64,000 bases of DNA from Hasllibacter halocynthiae (GCF_003003095.1 NZ_PVTT01000001.1:930001-994000); one strand, 5' to 3'; positions 34,986 through 44,481 are shown, counted from the stretch's first letter. Program-made: numbers and translations. Notes: generated by a model not told the origin, from the letters alone.

Positions 34986-35219
34986 TCACTTCTGCTTGTC
35001 GATGAACCCCACCGCGTCGCCGACGGTCTGGATGGTCTCGGCGGCATCGTCGGGGATCTCGATCCCGAACTCCTCCTCGAAGGCCATGACCAGCTCGACC
35101 GTGTCGAGGCTGTCCGCGCCGAGGTCGTCGATGAAGGAAGCCTCCTTCGTGACCTTGTCCTCCTCGACGTTCAGATGCTCGACGACGATCTTCTTAACGC
35201 GCTCGGCGGTATCGCTCAT
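34986..35219 (-). CDS. acpP: acyl carrier protein
   Basis: 77 residues, acidic, four helices. The phosphopantetheine attachment Ser lies in [12 protein letters not shown] (about residue 37). It carries growing acyl chains. The ATG at 35219 precedes [15 protein letters not shown]; an upstream frame start lacks ACP features. It lies between fabG and fabF. Confidence 0.97.
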   Translation of the reverse strand: MSDTAERVKKIVVEHLNVEEDKVTKEASFIDDLGADSLDTVELVMAFEEEFGIEIPDDAAETIQTVGDAVGFIDKQK

Positions 35220-35291
35220 CGCGCTCTCCTTCTCGCTTTGCGGGCCCCTGGAGGGGCGCCCCTTGGACCTCACGGCCCGGTGAATGAATAG

Positions 35292-35323
35292 GGGCCGGGC
35301 CCCCTTTGCAAGGCGCCCGGCCC
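35292..35323 (-). terminator. hairpin after fabG
   Basis: GGGCCGGGC (35292-35300) and GCCCGGCCC (35315-35323) form a perfect 9-bp stem with a 14-base loop, about 100 bp after the fabG stop and before acpP. It is followed by AT-richer sequence (CTATTCATTCA on the minus strand) that may also hold the acpP promoter. Confidence 0.45.
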
Positions 35324-35426
35324 TTTACCGGCGGGCCTATAGCAGACGCGCCGGGGCAGGCAAACGGATTCGCCGGGGCCGCGGGACTCCGCCGCCGGCA
35401 CGGAAAACCCCACCCGGCCGGCGGGT

Positions 35427-36164
35427 TCAGATCATGACCATCCCGCCGTTCACGTGCAGCACCGTGCCGGTCACGTAGCCCGCCTCCGGCGACGCGAGGT
35501 ACAGCGCGGCCGCCGCCACCTCCTCCGGCGCGCCCATCCGTCTCATGGGGATCTGCGGCAGGATCCCCTCCTTCTGCTCGTCCGTCAGCTTCTCGGTCAT
35601 CGCGGTGCCGATGAAGCCCGGCGCCACGCAGTTCACCGTGATCCCGCGGCTCGCCACCTCGTAGGCGATGGCCTTCGACATCGCCACGAGGCCCCCCTTC
35701 GAGGCCGCGTAGTTCGCCTGCCCCGGGTTGCCCGTCGCCCCCACGACCGAGGACACGTTCACGATCCGCCCCCATCGCGCCTTCATCATCGGGCGCATCA
35801 CCGCCCGGCAGAGGCGCATGGAGGCGGTCAGGTTCACCTCGATGACCTCGGCCCACTCCTCGTCCTTCATGCGCATGAAGATCTGGTCGCGGGTGATGCC
35901 CGCGTTGTTCACCAGCACGTCCAGCCCGCCCATCGCCTTCGACGCGCGCCCCGGCAGCGCCTCCACGGCCTCGGCGTCCGACAGCGACGCGGCGACGACG
36001 TGCGCCCGCTCGCCCAGCTCGTCGCGCAGCGCCTCCAGCGGACCCTCGCGGGTGCCGGAGAGGGCGACCGCGGCCCCCGCGCCGTGCAGGGCGCGCGCGA
36101 TGGCCCCGCCGATCCCGCCCGAGGCGCCCGTCACCAGCGCCGACTTTCCGCTCAGATCGAACAT
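35427..36164 (-). CDS. fabG: 3-oxoacyl-ACP reductase
   Basis: 245 residues, NADPH-dependent SDR enzyme of fatty acid elongation. Nucleotide motif TGASGGIG (about 12-19), NNAGITRD (about 85-92), catalytic Ser in NVSSVVG, and YAASKGG with the Tyr-x3-Lys pair (about 151-155). C-terminus YVTGTVLHVNGGMVM. The ATG at 36164 has GGAATGGGAGA as ribosome site. Follows fabD by 39 bp. Confidence 0.96.
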   Translation of the reverse strand: MFDLSGKSALVTGASGGIGGAIARALHGAGAAVALSGTREGPLEALRDELGERAHVVAASLSDAEAVEALPGRASKAMGGLDVLVNNAGITRDQIFMRMKDEEWAEVIEVNLTASMRLCRAVMRPMMKARWGRIVNVSSVVGATGNPGQANYAASKGGLVAMSKAIAYEVASRGITVNCVAPGFIGTAMTEKLTDEQKEGILPQIPMRRMGAPEEVAAAALYLASPEAGYVTGTVLHVNGGMVMI

Positions 36165-36203
36165 CGATTCTCCCATTCCTATCAAGTCTCTCGGTGCCGA
36201 AGC

Positions 36204-37136
36204 TCAGGTCGATCCGGCCGCCGCGCGCACTTGGTCAGGGGTACCCACCTGCAGCGTCGCGGCATCGCGCGCGATGCGCTTGACCATGCCCGACAGCGCC
36301 TTGCCCGCGCCGACCTCCCAGAACTCGGCCACGCCGGCCCCGGCCATCCAGGCGACGCTCTCGCGCCAACGGACGCGGCCGGTCACCTGCTCGACGAGGC
36401 CGGCGCGCAGCTCGGCCGCGGCTTCGACGGGCCTCGCGCGGACGTTGGTGACGACCGGCACGGCGGGATCGGCCATGCCGACCCCCTCCAGCGCCTCGGC
36501 CATGACGCGCGCGGCGGGCTCCATCAGGGCGCAGTGGAACGGCGCCGACACCGGCAGGAGGATCGCGCGCTTCGCGCCATGCGCCTTCGCCACGTCCAGC
36601 GCCCGCTCGACCGCGCCCCGCGCGCCCGAGATCACCACCTGCGAGGGGTCGTTGTCGTTCGCCGCCTCCAGCACCTCGCCCTCGGCGGCCTCCCTCGCGA
36701 CGGCCTCGGCGGTCCCGAGGTCGACGCCCACCAGCGCGGCCATGGCCCCCTCGCCCGCGGGAACGGCCTGCTGCATGGCCTCGCCGCGCGTGCGAAGCAG
36801 CCGCGCCGCATCCGCCACCGAGAGCGTCCCCGCCGCGCACAGCGCCGAATACTCGCCCAGCGAATGGCCGGCCACGTAGTCCGCCGCCGCGATCCCCACC
36901 CCTTCGGCCTTCAGAGCGGCCATCGCGGCCATGCTCGTCGCCATCAGCGCGGGCTGGGCGTTGCGCGTCAGGGTCAGCGTCTCGGCGTCGCCCTCCCAGA
37001 TCACGGCGGACAGCTTCTCGCCCAGGGCGTCGTCCACCTCCTCGAACACCGCGCGGGCCTCGGGCCAGGCGTCGGCCAGCCCCTTGCCCATGCCGATCGT
37101 CTGGGCGCCCTGGCCCGGAAAGATGAACGCGCGCAT
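36204..37136 (-). CDS. fabD: malonyl-CoA:ACP transacylase
   Basis: 310 residues. FPGQGAQTIGMGKGL at 5-19, nucleophile Ser in VAGHSLGEYSAL (about 91), Arg in LLRTRGEAMQQAV (about 117), and His in VSAPFHCALM (about 200). It loads malonate onto ACP. First gene of fabD-fabG-acpP-fabF-mltG on the minus strand. Confidence 0.96.
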   Translation of the reverse strand: MRAFIFPGQGAQTIGMGKGLADAWPEARAVFEEVDDALGEKLSAVIWEGDAETLTLTRNAQPALMATSMAAMAALKAEGVGIAAADYVAGHSLGEYSALCAAGTLSVADAARLLRTRGEAMQQAVPAGEGAMAALVGVDLGTAEAVAREAAEGEVLEAANDNDPSQVVISGARGAVERALDVAKAHGAKRAILLPVSAPFHCALMEPAARVMAEALEGVGMADPAVPVVTNVRARPVEAAAELRAGLVEQVTGRVRWRESVAWMAGAGVAEFWEVGAGKALSGMVKRIARDAATLQVGTPDQVRAAAGST

Positions 37137-37182
37137 CGCAAACCTCCCGTTTCGTCCCGCATCGCGCCCGGGCAGGGCTCTT

Positions 37183-37249
37183 GCAAGGGCCTTGTGCCAT
37201 CCCCGCAAGGACGGCACCGCCCGGCGCGGGGGTCCGCCAAGGCCCTTGC
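37183..37249. repeat. 12-bp perfect inverted repeat in the fabD/b561 divergent region
   Basis: GCAAGGGCCTTG at 37183-37194 and CAAGGCCCTTGC at 37238-37249 are exact reverse complements, 43 bp apart. A separate 8-bp stem, GCGCACGG with CCGTGCGC, follows at 37250-37268. They lie in the 194-bp region between two divergent start codons and could be regulator sites or RNA hairpins. Confidence 0.55.
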
Positions 37250-37330
37250 GCGCACGGCGTCCGTGCGCCTTCGCGCATGGCGGATCGCGGGCATCGGCTT
37301 ATGGTCCCCCCCGCCTGCGAGGAGGAACCG

Positions 37331-38584
37331 ATGACCGACGCCACCCTCTGGACCAACACGAACGAGCGCTACGGCGCCGTCGAGAAGCTGTTCCACTGGA
37401 CGCTGGCTGTCGCGATCATCACGATGATCCCGCTCGGCATCGTGGCCAATCGGATCGCCCATTCCGAAGGGGTGCTGACCGGCGCGGACGCGGGCGCGGT
37501 GGCGCAGGCCGCCTTCCTCTTCTCGATCCACAAGACACTGGGGGTCCTCATCTTCATCGTTGCGCTGGCGCGGGTCCTGTGGTCCCTCGCGACGCCAAGG
37601 CCGGCGCCCCTGCACCCAGATCGCAGGGTCGAGACCTGGCTCGCCAAGACGGTGCACCTCCTCCTCTACGGCAGCCTGATCCTCGTGCCGCTGACGGGTT
37701 GGATCACCCATTCGGCGGCCTCCGGCTTCGCGCCGATCTGGTGGCCCTTCGGGCAGGACCTGCCCCTCGTGCCCGAATCCCCCCGGGTCGAGCACGTCGC
37801 CGCCTCGCTCCACATCCTGTTCGAGCGGGTGCTCGCCGTCGCGCTCGTCCTCCATGTCGCGGGCGCGCTCAAGCACCGCTTCGTCGACCGCGACGCAACG
37901 CTTCAGCGGATGACGCCGGGCCAGCCCGCCGTGCCGCCCCTGCCCCCGCACCGGCGGTCCTGGGCCGCCCCGGCCGCCGCCCTGGCCGTGTGGGCGCTGG
38001 CGCTCGGGGCGGGCGCGGCGCTGGGCCTCTACCGCACCGAAGGGGCCGTGGCCTCCGCCCCCGCGCTCGAGACGGTCGCGTCGGACTGGACGGTGACGGA
38101 GGGCACGCTGGCCCTCACGGTCACCAATTTCGGCAACGAGGTCGAGGGGTCGTTCGGCGACTGGCAGGCCGCGATCGCCTATGACGAGGGGACGGGCACG
38201 GGCGACGTCACCGTGACCATCGCGACCGGCAGCGTGACGCTGGGCGGCGTGACGGACCAGGCGCGGGGGCCGGACTTCTTCGACGTCCCCGGGTTCCCCA
38301 CGGCGACCTTCGCCGCGGGCATCGCCCCCGCCGCCGCGGGCGAGGCGCTGCCCGACGGCACCCCGGCCACCCATGTCGCGGACGGCACGCTGACGCTGCG
38401 CGGCGCCGAGGTGCCCGTCGCCCTTCCCGTCCTCCTGGAGGTGTCGGACGGCACCGCCCGGATGCGCGGCGCCGTCACCGTGGACCGGCGCGACTTCGCC
38501 ATCGGCGCGGGCTACGAGGACGAGGCGACCGTCGGCTTCCCCGTCGTCATCGCGGTCGAGCTGACGGCAGAGCGGACGGAGTAG
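37331..38584 (+). CDS. cytochrome b561 - YceI fusion protein
   Basis: 417 residues. N-terminal diheme cytochrome b561 domain (about 1-185): FHWTLAVAIITMIPLGIVAN and later HKTLGVL, HLLLYG, and EHVAASLHILFERVL give four membrane helices with candidate heme His. After a Pro-rich loop and a fifth helix (about 216-235) comes a periplasmic YceI domain (about 250-415), a beta-barrel lipocalin-like fold that binds isoprenoid lipids. The ATG has GAGGAGG upstream. A likely membrane redox or quinone-handling protein. Confidence 0.85.
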   Translation: MTDATLWTNTNERYGAVEKLFHWTLAVAIITMIPLGIVANRIAHSEGVLTGADAGAVAQAAFLFSIHKTLGVLIFIVALARVLWSLATPRPAPLHPDRRVETWLAKTVHLLLYGSLILVPLTGWITHSAASGFAPIWWPFGQDLPLVPESPRVEHVAASLHILFERVLAVALVLHVAGALKHRFVDRDATLQRMTPGQPAVPPLPPHRRSWAAPAAALAVWALALGAGAALGLYRTEGAVASAPALETVASDWTVTEGTLALTVTNFGNEVEGSFGDWQAAIAYDEGTGTGDVTVTIATGSVTLGGVTDQARGPDFFDVPGFPTATFAAGIAPAAAGEALPDGTPATHVADGTLTLRGAEVPVALPVLLEVSDGTARMRGAVTVDRRDFAIGAGYEDEATVGFPVVIAVELTAERTE

Positions 38585-38837
38585 CGGCGCGCCGGCCCAC
38601 CGACGTCGCCACGGCAGCACGGCGGAAGCATGGGCGTGGCGGGCCCGCGCCGCGGGGCCGGGAACGGGGGCACGGTCCCTCGGACCCCCTCCGGCTTCGG
38701 GACCATCGCCCGAACCGTGCCTGACTTGGCCTCTACCGCTTCGAACGAGGGGCGCGCGGGCCAAGCGGGATCGTTGCCCGCGGTGAGGCGGAGGGAAGGG
38801 ACCGCGCCGCGGGGCACGGTCCCGCCCATGGCCGCGA

Positions 38838-39440
38838 TCAGGCCTCGGGCTGCATCGCCTCGAGCGAGATCTGGACCTCCACCTCGTCCGACACGGCCGG
38901 GGCGAAGGCGCCCACGCCGAAATCCGAACGCTTGATCGTGGTCGTCGCATCGAAGCCGATGGTCGGCGTCTGGTTGATCGGGTTCGGGCCCATGCCGTTC
39001 AGGCTGGTGTCCAGCACCACCTCCTGGGTGATCCCGTTCATGGTCAGGTTGCCGGTGATGTTCGCCGTCTCGTCGCCCGTCACCTCGATCGAGGTCGATT
39101 CGAAGGTCACCATGTTCCGCTCGGGGTCTATGGGCTGGCCGTCGGCGATGGCGTTGAAGAAGTCCTCCGACAGGAAGTGGGCGTCGCGCGCCTCCCACCC
39201 GGTGAACATCTCCGTGACCGGCATCGAGACCGACACGGACGAGGCCGCCGGGTCGTCCTCGTCGAACTGGATCTCGCCCTCGAAGCCCGAGAACATCCCG
39301 TAGGTCGTCGAGAAGCCCAGATGGTCGTAGGAGAACAGGATCTGGCTGTGCGACGGGTCGAGCGTGTAGGTCGCAGGGTCGGCCATGGCGCCCGTGGCGG
39401 AAAGCGCCAGAATGGCGGCTGTGGCGGTGGATCGAAGCAT
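38838..39440 (-). CDS. YceI family periplasmic protein
   Basis: 200 residues with a signal peptide (1-21, ending GAMA). YceI domain: YTLDPSHSQILFSYDHLGFS at about 25-44, FEGEIQFDEDDP, and GNLTMNGITQEVVLD. YceI proteins bind long isoprenoids such as polyprenyl chains. It is convergent with the b561-YceI fusion gene, separated by 253 bp that hold only GC-rich hairpins (GGGACCG/CGGTCCC type) and no gene. Confidence 0.9.
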   Translation of the reverse strand: MLRSTATAAILALSATGAMADPATYTLDPSHSQILFSYDHLGFSTTYGMFSGFEGEIQFDEDDPAASSVSVSMPVTEMFTGWEARDAHFLSEDFFNAIADGQPIDPERNMVTFESTSIEVTGDETANITGNLTMNGITQEVVLDTSLNGMGPNPINQTPTIGFDATTTIKRSDFGVGAFAPAVSDEVEVQISLEAMQPEA

Positions 39441-39553
39441 GAAGGTCCCTCCAGGTTGCATGTCACCGGGACATAGCCCGCTGCGCGGGCGGCGTGCATG
39501 ACGTCTGCGCGAACAGCTTCCGTGCGGCGGCGAACAGCCGAGGGCGGCGGACC

Positions 39554-40060
39554 TCAGGTCCCCAGCCTGCGGGACAGCAGGCGGCGGCCGTCCTGCCCGG
39601 TCAGGACCAGCGCGTCGCCCTCGACGGCGATCTCCGCGAGGTCTTGGAAGCCGTGCCGCGCCAGGAGGCGCGCGGCGCCGGACCGCATCCGCAGCATCAC
39701 CCGGACCTCCGCCCGGCGGTGGTCGACCTGCGCCTCGAGGGCGCCGCGCTCGCGCCCCAGCGTCAGCAGCCAGACGCCCAGCATCAGGAGCGAGGCCGAG
39801 CCGGCCAGCGTCATCGGCCGCGCGTCCGGCGCCGGCACCGCCCCCGGCGCGAGCCAGAGCGCCCCGGCCCCGAGCAGCGCCGCCACGCCGAGCGCGCCCG
39901 CCGCGAGGCGGACGATCCGCATCGCCCGTCCCTCGGCCTTCCTGGCCGCGATCACGTAGCCCCAGGGGGCGGACGTCACCTCGTGCGGGATCGCCGGTCC
40001 TCCGGCAGCAGGCGCGGCGCCCCCCGCGGGACCGGATGCGAACTCGGCTGTCATGGTCAT
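39554..40060 (-). CDS. hypothetical membrane protein
   Basis: 168 residues with two hydrophobic helices (about 50-70 and 84-101), then a basic soluble C-terminal domain ending in EGDALVLTGQDGRRLLSRR. No family recognised. An Ala/Gly/Pro-rich N-terminus precedes the first helix. Starts at ATG 40060; a second ATG two codons later is possible. Divergent from rpsF. Confidence 0.7.
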   Translation of the reverse strand: MTMTAEFASGPAGGAAPAAGGPAIPHEVTSAPWGYVIAARKAEGRAMRIVRLAAGALGVAALLGAGALWLAPGAVPAPDARPMTLAGSASLLMLGVWLLTLGRERGALEAQVDHRRAEVRVMLRMRSGAARLLARHGFQDLAEIAVEGDALVLTGQDGRRLLSRRLGT

Positions 40061-40315
40061 GGCGGCGCACCCCCTTCTGCCCGGCGTCGCGTCCGGCGTG
40101 CCGGGCGAAGCCGGCGCGATTGGGGCGCGACGCGGGCAGGGATTCGGTCATTGCGCGACGCCCCGCCCCGCCTCGGGGCGCCCGCTTGCGCCGCGCGCCC
40201 GTCCGGCCTAAGGGGCCGCTTCCCCGCAAGACGTTTGACCGGCGCGGTCTCTCGTGAAGGCGGCGCGGGGCCGATGCCGCCCTCTATGAAACGCGCCTTG
40301 GACAGGAGTGGACGC

Positions 40316-40678
40316 ATGGCTCTCTACGAGCACGTCTTCATCTCGCGCCAGGACCTGAGCAACGCCCAGGCCGAAGGGCTGATCGAGCACTTCGGCACCG
40401 TCCTCTCGGACAACGGCGGCAAGGTCGTGGACAGCGAGTACTGGGGGGTCAAGACCCTCGCCTACAAGATCAACAAGAACCGCAAGGGGCACTTCGCCTT
40501 CGTGCGGTCCGACGCCCCCGCGCCCGCCGTGCAGGAGATGGAGCGCCTGATGCGCCTGCACGACGACGTGATGCGCGTGCTCACCATCAAGGTGGACGAG
40601 CACCAGGAAGGCCCGTCGATCCAGATGCAGAAGCGCGACGAGCGCGACGACCGCCGCCGCCGCGACGACCGCCGGTAA
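40316..40678 (+). CDS. rpsF: 30S ribosomal protein S6
   Basis: 120 residues. MALYEHVFISRQDLSNAQ opening, GWVKTLAY-like WGVKTLAYKINKN, and a highly charged tail (RDERDDRRRRDD). First gene of rpsF-rpsR-rplI. The ATG at 40316 follows GACAGGAGTGG. The 255 bp upstream are shared with the divergent hypothetical gene and probably hold the ribosomal promoter, though I cannot point to its boxes. Confidence 0.96.
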   Translation: MALYEHVFISRQDLSNAQAEGLIEHFGTVLSDNGGKVVDSEYWGVKTLAYKINKNRKGHFAFVRSDAPAPAVQEMERLMRLHDDVMRVLTIKVDEHQEGPSIQMQKRDERDDRRRRDDRR

Positions 40679-40690
40679 AGGAGAGAGACC

Positions 40691-40918
40691 ATGGCAGCAC
40701 GCCCCTTCTTCCGCCGCCGGAAGACCGACCCGTTCGAGGGCCAGAACGCGCCCACCATCGACTACAAGGACGTCAAGCTCCTGCAGCGCTACGTGTCCGA
40801 GCGCGGCAAGATCGTCCCCTCCCGCATCACCGCGGTGGGCGCCAAGAACCAGCGCAAGCTCGCCCGGGCGATCAAGCGCGCCCGGTTCCTGGCCCTGCTG
40901 CCCTACGCCGTGAAGTGA
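40691..40918 (+). CDS. rpsR: 30S ribosomal protein S18
   Basis: 75 residues, basic. [14 protein letters not shown] start, [18 protein letters not shown], then [20 protein letters not shown]. The pattern and position after rpsF are standard. AAAGGAGAGAG precedes the ATG. It binds S6 on the 30S platform. Confidence 0.97.
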   Translation: MAARPFFRRRKTDPFEGQNAPTIDYKDVKLLQRYVSERGKIVPSRITAVGAKNQRKLARAIKRARFLALLPYAVK

Positions 40919-40928
40919 GGGTCTTGAT

Positions 40929-41597
40929 ATGCAAGTGATCCTGCTGGAACGCGTCGCGAAGCTCGGCCAGATGGGCGAGATCGTGAACGTCAAGGACGGC
41001 TACGCCCGCAACTACCTCCTGCCCCAGGGCAAGGCGCTCTGGGCCTCGAAGGAGAACCAGGCCCGCTTCGAGAGCGAGAAGGCCATCCTCGAGGCGCGCA
41101 ACCTCGAGTCTAAGGGCGAGGCCGAGAAGGCCGCCGAGCGGTTGAACGGCCAGCAGTTCGTCGTGATCCGGCAGGCGTCGGATTCCGGCGCGCTCTACGG
41201 CTCGGTCTCGACGCGCGACGCGGCCGACGCCGCCGCGGAGGCCGGGTTCGAGGTGGACCGCCGCCAGGTCGCCCTCGCCGCCCCGATCAAGGAGCTGGGC
41301 ATCCACGAGGTGACCGTGACCCTCCACCCGGAGGTCGAGGCCGTGATCGAGCTGAACGTCGCCCGCTCCGCCGAGGAGGCAGAGCTGCAGAAGGAAGGCA
41401 AGAACATCGCCGACCTTCGCGCCGAGGAGGAGGCCGAGGCCGAGTTCGAGATCGCCGAGCTCTTCGACGACATCGGCTCCGCCCAGCTCGACGAGCTGGA
41501 GAGCCCGGTCGAGCAGCGCAACGAGCCCGAGGCTCTGGCCGACCCGCAGGCCGATGGCGAAGGCGAGGACGAAGACGAGGGCGGCCCGGTCGCCTGA
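40929..41597 (+). CDS. rplI: 50S ribosomal protein L9
   Basis: 222 residues, longer than the usual 150. The N-terminal rRNA-binding domain [21 protein letters not shown] and [13 protein letters not shown] is standard, then the long helix and a C-terminal domain. The extra 60 or so residues are a very acidic tail (Glu/Asp-rich), a feature seen in other Rhodobacterales L9. Third gene of the operon. Confidence 0.95.
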   Translation: MQVILLERVAKLGQMGEIVNVKDGYARNYLLPQGKALWASKENQARFESEKAILEARNLESKGEAEKAAERLNGQQFVVIRQASDSGALYGSVSTRDAADAAAEAGFEVDRRQVALAAPIKELGIHEVTVTLHPEVEAVIELNVARSAEEAELQKEGKNIADLRAEEEAEAEFEIAELFDDIGSAQLDELESPVEQRNEPEALADPQADGEGEDEDEGGPVA

Positions 41598-41623
41598 TCG
41601 GTCCCCGAACGTCGAAGCCGTCG

Positions 41624-41651
41624 AAGGGGCCGTCCGCCGTGGCGGCCCCTT
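41624..41651. terminator. terminator after rplI
   Basis: AAGGGGCCG (41624-41632) and CGGCCCCTT (41643-41651) form a perfect 9-bp stem with a 10-base loop, starting 27 bp after rplI and just before the stop of the convergent GAF gene. The A/T ends on both arms suit both directions. Confidence 0.7.
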
Positions 41652-41657
41652 TCGCGT

Positions 41658-42203
41658 TCAGTGGACGCGGCCGGGTCCCGCCAGGGCCGCCTCGATCATG
41701 CCTGCCGCGTCCTCCAGCACGTCCGCCACCGCGCCCGACCATTCGTGCCGATGCGTGGCGAAGAGGCAGATCGCGCCCACGACCTCGCCCTCCGCGCCGC
41801 CGACGGGATGGCCCAGATAGGCCGCCACGCCCATTTCGGCGACCGCCCCGTTCCCCTTGAGGACGGGGTGGCGGCGCGCGTCCGCCACGCCGAGCGGCGC
41901 GCCGTCCGTGCGGGTCACGACGTATTGGCAGATCGACCGGCCTAGCGGGTGGATGGACGGCACCGATATCGCCCCGTCCAGCCCCGCGCCGGCGAGGACC
42001 ACGTGCCGCTCCCCCTCGATCAAGCTCAGGAGGACCGGCATCCCGCCCGAGGCCCGGTGGACCCATCGGAGCGCCCAATCGATCGGCGCGGCCTCCGTGG
42101 CGGCGCGCGCGGCGGTGACGCGCGCCGCGCCGACACGCCGGCCGTCCTGCAGGCGCCTGACATGGTTCGGGTCGATCGCCGGGGGAAACAGCTCCATGGT
42201 CAT
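41658..42203 (-). CDS. GAF domain protein
   Basis: 181 residues, mostly one GAF domain (about 25-175). The pattern includes SICQYVVTRTDGAPLGVADAR and VAAYLGHPVGGAEGEVVGAI, with CLFATHRHEWS near the end. No output domain is attached, so it may bind a small molecule and act with a partner. The start could be ATG 42203 or 42197. Convergent with the ribosomal operon. Confidence 0.82.
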   Translation of the reverse strand: MTMELFPPAIDPNHVRRLQDGRRVGAARVTAARAATEAAPIDWALRWVHRASGGMPVLLSLIEGERHVVLAGAGLDGAISVPSIHPLGRSICQYVVTRTDGAPLGVADARRHPVLKGNGAVAEMGVAAYLGHPVGGAEGEVVGAICLFATHRHEWSGAVADVLEDAAGMIEAALAGPGRVH

Positions 42204-42510
42204 GCCGTCGGCCGCTTGCCTCCCTTGTCTCCGTTGGGCCCTGCGCCGCGACCGGATGACGGGCGCCGAGTTCCGCGGGCAATGAATGGGCGTCCGCGGC
42301 CGGACGCGCGAGCCGCGAACGCGTGCTAGCCGATCCGGGGGACCCGGTCCGTCCCATCCCCCTGATCCGGCGTCCGCCCGGCGATCTTCATGGGCCCGGC
42401 CAGCGCCCGCGCCGGGGCGGACCGGACCGTGCGCCCGCCACGGCGCCCCGCTTCCCTTCCCGGTGGCGCCCCGGACGCCTAGGGTGGCGCCCAGCCGAGG
42501 GAGACATGCC
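42204..42510. other. 307-bp divergent intergenic region, no gene seen
   Basis: Lies between the GAF gene start (minus) and the cpdB-like gene start (plus). Open frames crossing it are Arg/Pro-rich and have no coding pattern. No strong hairpin, palindrome or AT-rich promoter patch stands out. It presumably holds both promoters. Confidence 0.5.
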
Positions 42511-44481
42511 ATGCCGCTGCTGACCACCCGCCGCCAGTTCCTTGCCACCACGGCCTCCGCCGCCGGCCTCGTCGCGCTGCACCCGTTCAGCGCCCGCGCC
42601 CAGGCGAACCAGGCCCATCTGCGCCTGATGGAGACGACGGACCTCCACGTCCACGTCTGGCCCTACGACTACTATTCCGACCGCGCGGTGGACACAGCCG
42701 GGCTGGCCCGCACGGCGTCCATCGTCGACGCGATCCGGGCCGAGGCGACGAACGCCGTTCTCCTCGACAACGGCGACTTCCTGCAGGGCAATCCCATGGG
42801 CGACTACATCGCCTACGAGAAGGGCCTGCCCCAGGGCGACGTCCATCCCGTCATCGCGGCGATGAACGCGCTGGGCTTCGACGCGTCGACCCTGGGCAAC
42901 CACGAGTTCAACTACGGGCTCGAGTTCCTGTCGAAGGCCCTCGGCGGCGCTGATTTCCCGGTCGTCTCGGCCAACGTCGTCACCCGCGAGGGCGCGACCC
43001 CCACCGCCGACGCCACCCTCGTGCCGCCCTACGTGATCCTCGACCGCGAGGTGACGGACGGCGCGGGCGTGGCCCACCCGATCCGCATCGGCGTCATCGG
43101 CTTCGTGCCGCCCCAGATCATGACCTGGGACCGGCGGCACCTCGAGGGCAACGTCTCCGTCCGCGACATCGTCGCCGCCGCGGAGGCCTACGTCCCCCGG
43201 ATCCGCGAGGAGGGGGCCGACCTCGTCCTCGCCCTGGCCCATTCCGGCATCGGCCCGGCCGAGCGGACCGACGGGATGGAGAACGCCGCCATCCCGCTGG
43301 CCCGCGTGCCGGGGATCGACGCGATCCTGACCGGGCACCACCACCGGGTCTTCCCCGGCGAGGACTACGCCGACATGCCCGGCGTCGATGCGCAGACTGG
43401 CACCATCGAGGGGGTCCCGGCCGTGATGGCAGGGTACTGGGGCAGCCATCTCGGCCTCGTCGACCTCCTGCTGGAGCGGGACGGGAACGCCTGGCGCGTC
43501 GTCTCCTCCACCTCCGAGGCGCGGCCCATCTACGAGCGGGGCGAGGATCGCGCCGTCGTCCCGCTGGTCGAGGACGACCCCGAGGTCCTGGAGGCCACCC
43601 GGGAGGCCCACGAGGAGACGCTGGACTACATCCGCCGCCCCGTGGGCGAGACGGCGGCGCCGCTGCATTCCTACTTCGCCCTGGTGGCGGACGATCCGTC
43701 CGTCCAGATCGTGAGCCTGGCGCAGCTCTGGTACATCGAGCAAATGATGCAGGGCACCGAATGGGAGGGCACGCCGATCCTGTCCGCCGCCGCGCCCTTC
43801 AAGGCGGGCGGCCGGGGCGGGCCGGAATACTACACGGACGTTCCCGCGGGCCCCGTCGCGATCAAGAACGTCGCCGACCTCTACCTCTATCCGAACACGG
43901 TCCGCGCCGTGACCGCGACCGGCGCGGACGTGCGCGAATGGCTCGAGCGGTCGGCCGGCATCTTCAACCGGATCGAGCCGGGGGCGACGGACGCCACGCT
44001 CCTGAACCCGGACTTCCCGTCCTACAATTTCGACGTGATCGACGGGGTCGAGTACCGGATCGACCTCTCCCAACCGTCCAGATACGATAGCGAAGGGGTG
44101 CTGCAGGACCCGGACGCGCGGCGGATCGCGGACCTGACCTGGCAGGGCCGGCCGGTGACGGACGACATGCAGTTCATCGTCGCCACCAACAACTACCGCG
44201 CGGGCGGGGGCGGCAGCTTTCCGGGGGTGGACGGCTCGACCATCGTGTTCGAGGGACCGGACACCAACCGCGACGTCATCGTCCGCTGGCTGGTCGAGCA
44301 GGGCACCGTGCAGCCGCGGGCCGATGCCAACTGGTCCTTCGCGCCGCTGGGCGGGACGACCACCGTCCTCTTCGAGACGGGGCCCGCCGGCGCGGCCTAT
44401 GCGGACGACCTCCAGGGCCTCGAGATCGAGCCCGCCGGCGAGGGCGCGGAAGGGTTCGCCCGCTTCCGCCTGACGCTCTAG
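42511..44481 (+). CDS. cpdB: 2',3'-cyclic-nucleotide 2'-phosphodiesterase/3'-nucleotidase (CpdB-like)
   Basis: 656 residues, periplasmic scavenger of phosphate from nucleotides. A Tat-type signal (TTRRQFLATTASAAG at 5-19) ends near ARAQA. Metallophosphatase motifs: TTDLHVHVW (about 42-50), DNGDFLQGNP, LGNHEFNYG, LAHSG and TGHHHRVFPG. The C-terminal 5'-nucleotidase domain follows. A Tat signal suggests export in folded, metal-loaded form. GAGGGAGA lies before the ATG. Confidence 0.92.
   Translation: MPLLTTRRQFLATTASAAGLVALHPFSARAQANQAHLRLMETTDLHVHVWPYDYYSDRAVDTAGLARTASIVDAIRAEATNAVLLDNGDFLQGNPMGDYIAYEKGLPQGDVHPVIAAMNALGFDASTLGNHEFNYGLEFLSKALGGADFPVVSANVVTREGATPTADATLVPPYVILDREVTDGAGVAHPIRIGVIGFVPPQIMTWDRRHLEGNVSVRDIVAAAEAYVPRIREEGADLVLALAHSGIGPAERTDGMENAAIPLARVPGIDAILTGHHHRVFPGEDYADMPGVDAQTGTIEGVPAVMAGYWGSHLGLVDLLLERDGNAWRVVSSTSEARPIYERGEDRAVVPLVEDDPEVLEATREAHEETLDYIRRPVGETAAPLHSYFALVADDPSVQIVSLAQLWYIEQMMQGTEWEGTPILSAAAPFKAGGRGGPEYYTDVPAGPVAIKNVADLYLYPNTVRAVTATGADVREWLERSAGIFNRIEPGATDATLLNPDFPSYNFDVIDGVEYRIDLSQPSRYDSEGVLQDPDARRIADLTWQGRPVTDDMQFIVATNNYRAGGGGSFPGVDGSTIVFEGPDTNRDVIVRWLVEQGTVQPRADANWSFAPLGGTTTVLFETGPAGAAYADDLQGLEIEPAGEGAEGFARFRLTL

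Noticed and set aside
38585-38837. Possible small gene between the two YceI genes
   Set aside because: Short frames there are Arg/Pro-rich without ribosome sites; the region shows only GC-rich inverted repeats (GGGACCG/CGGTCCC) suited to convergent termination.
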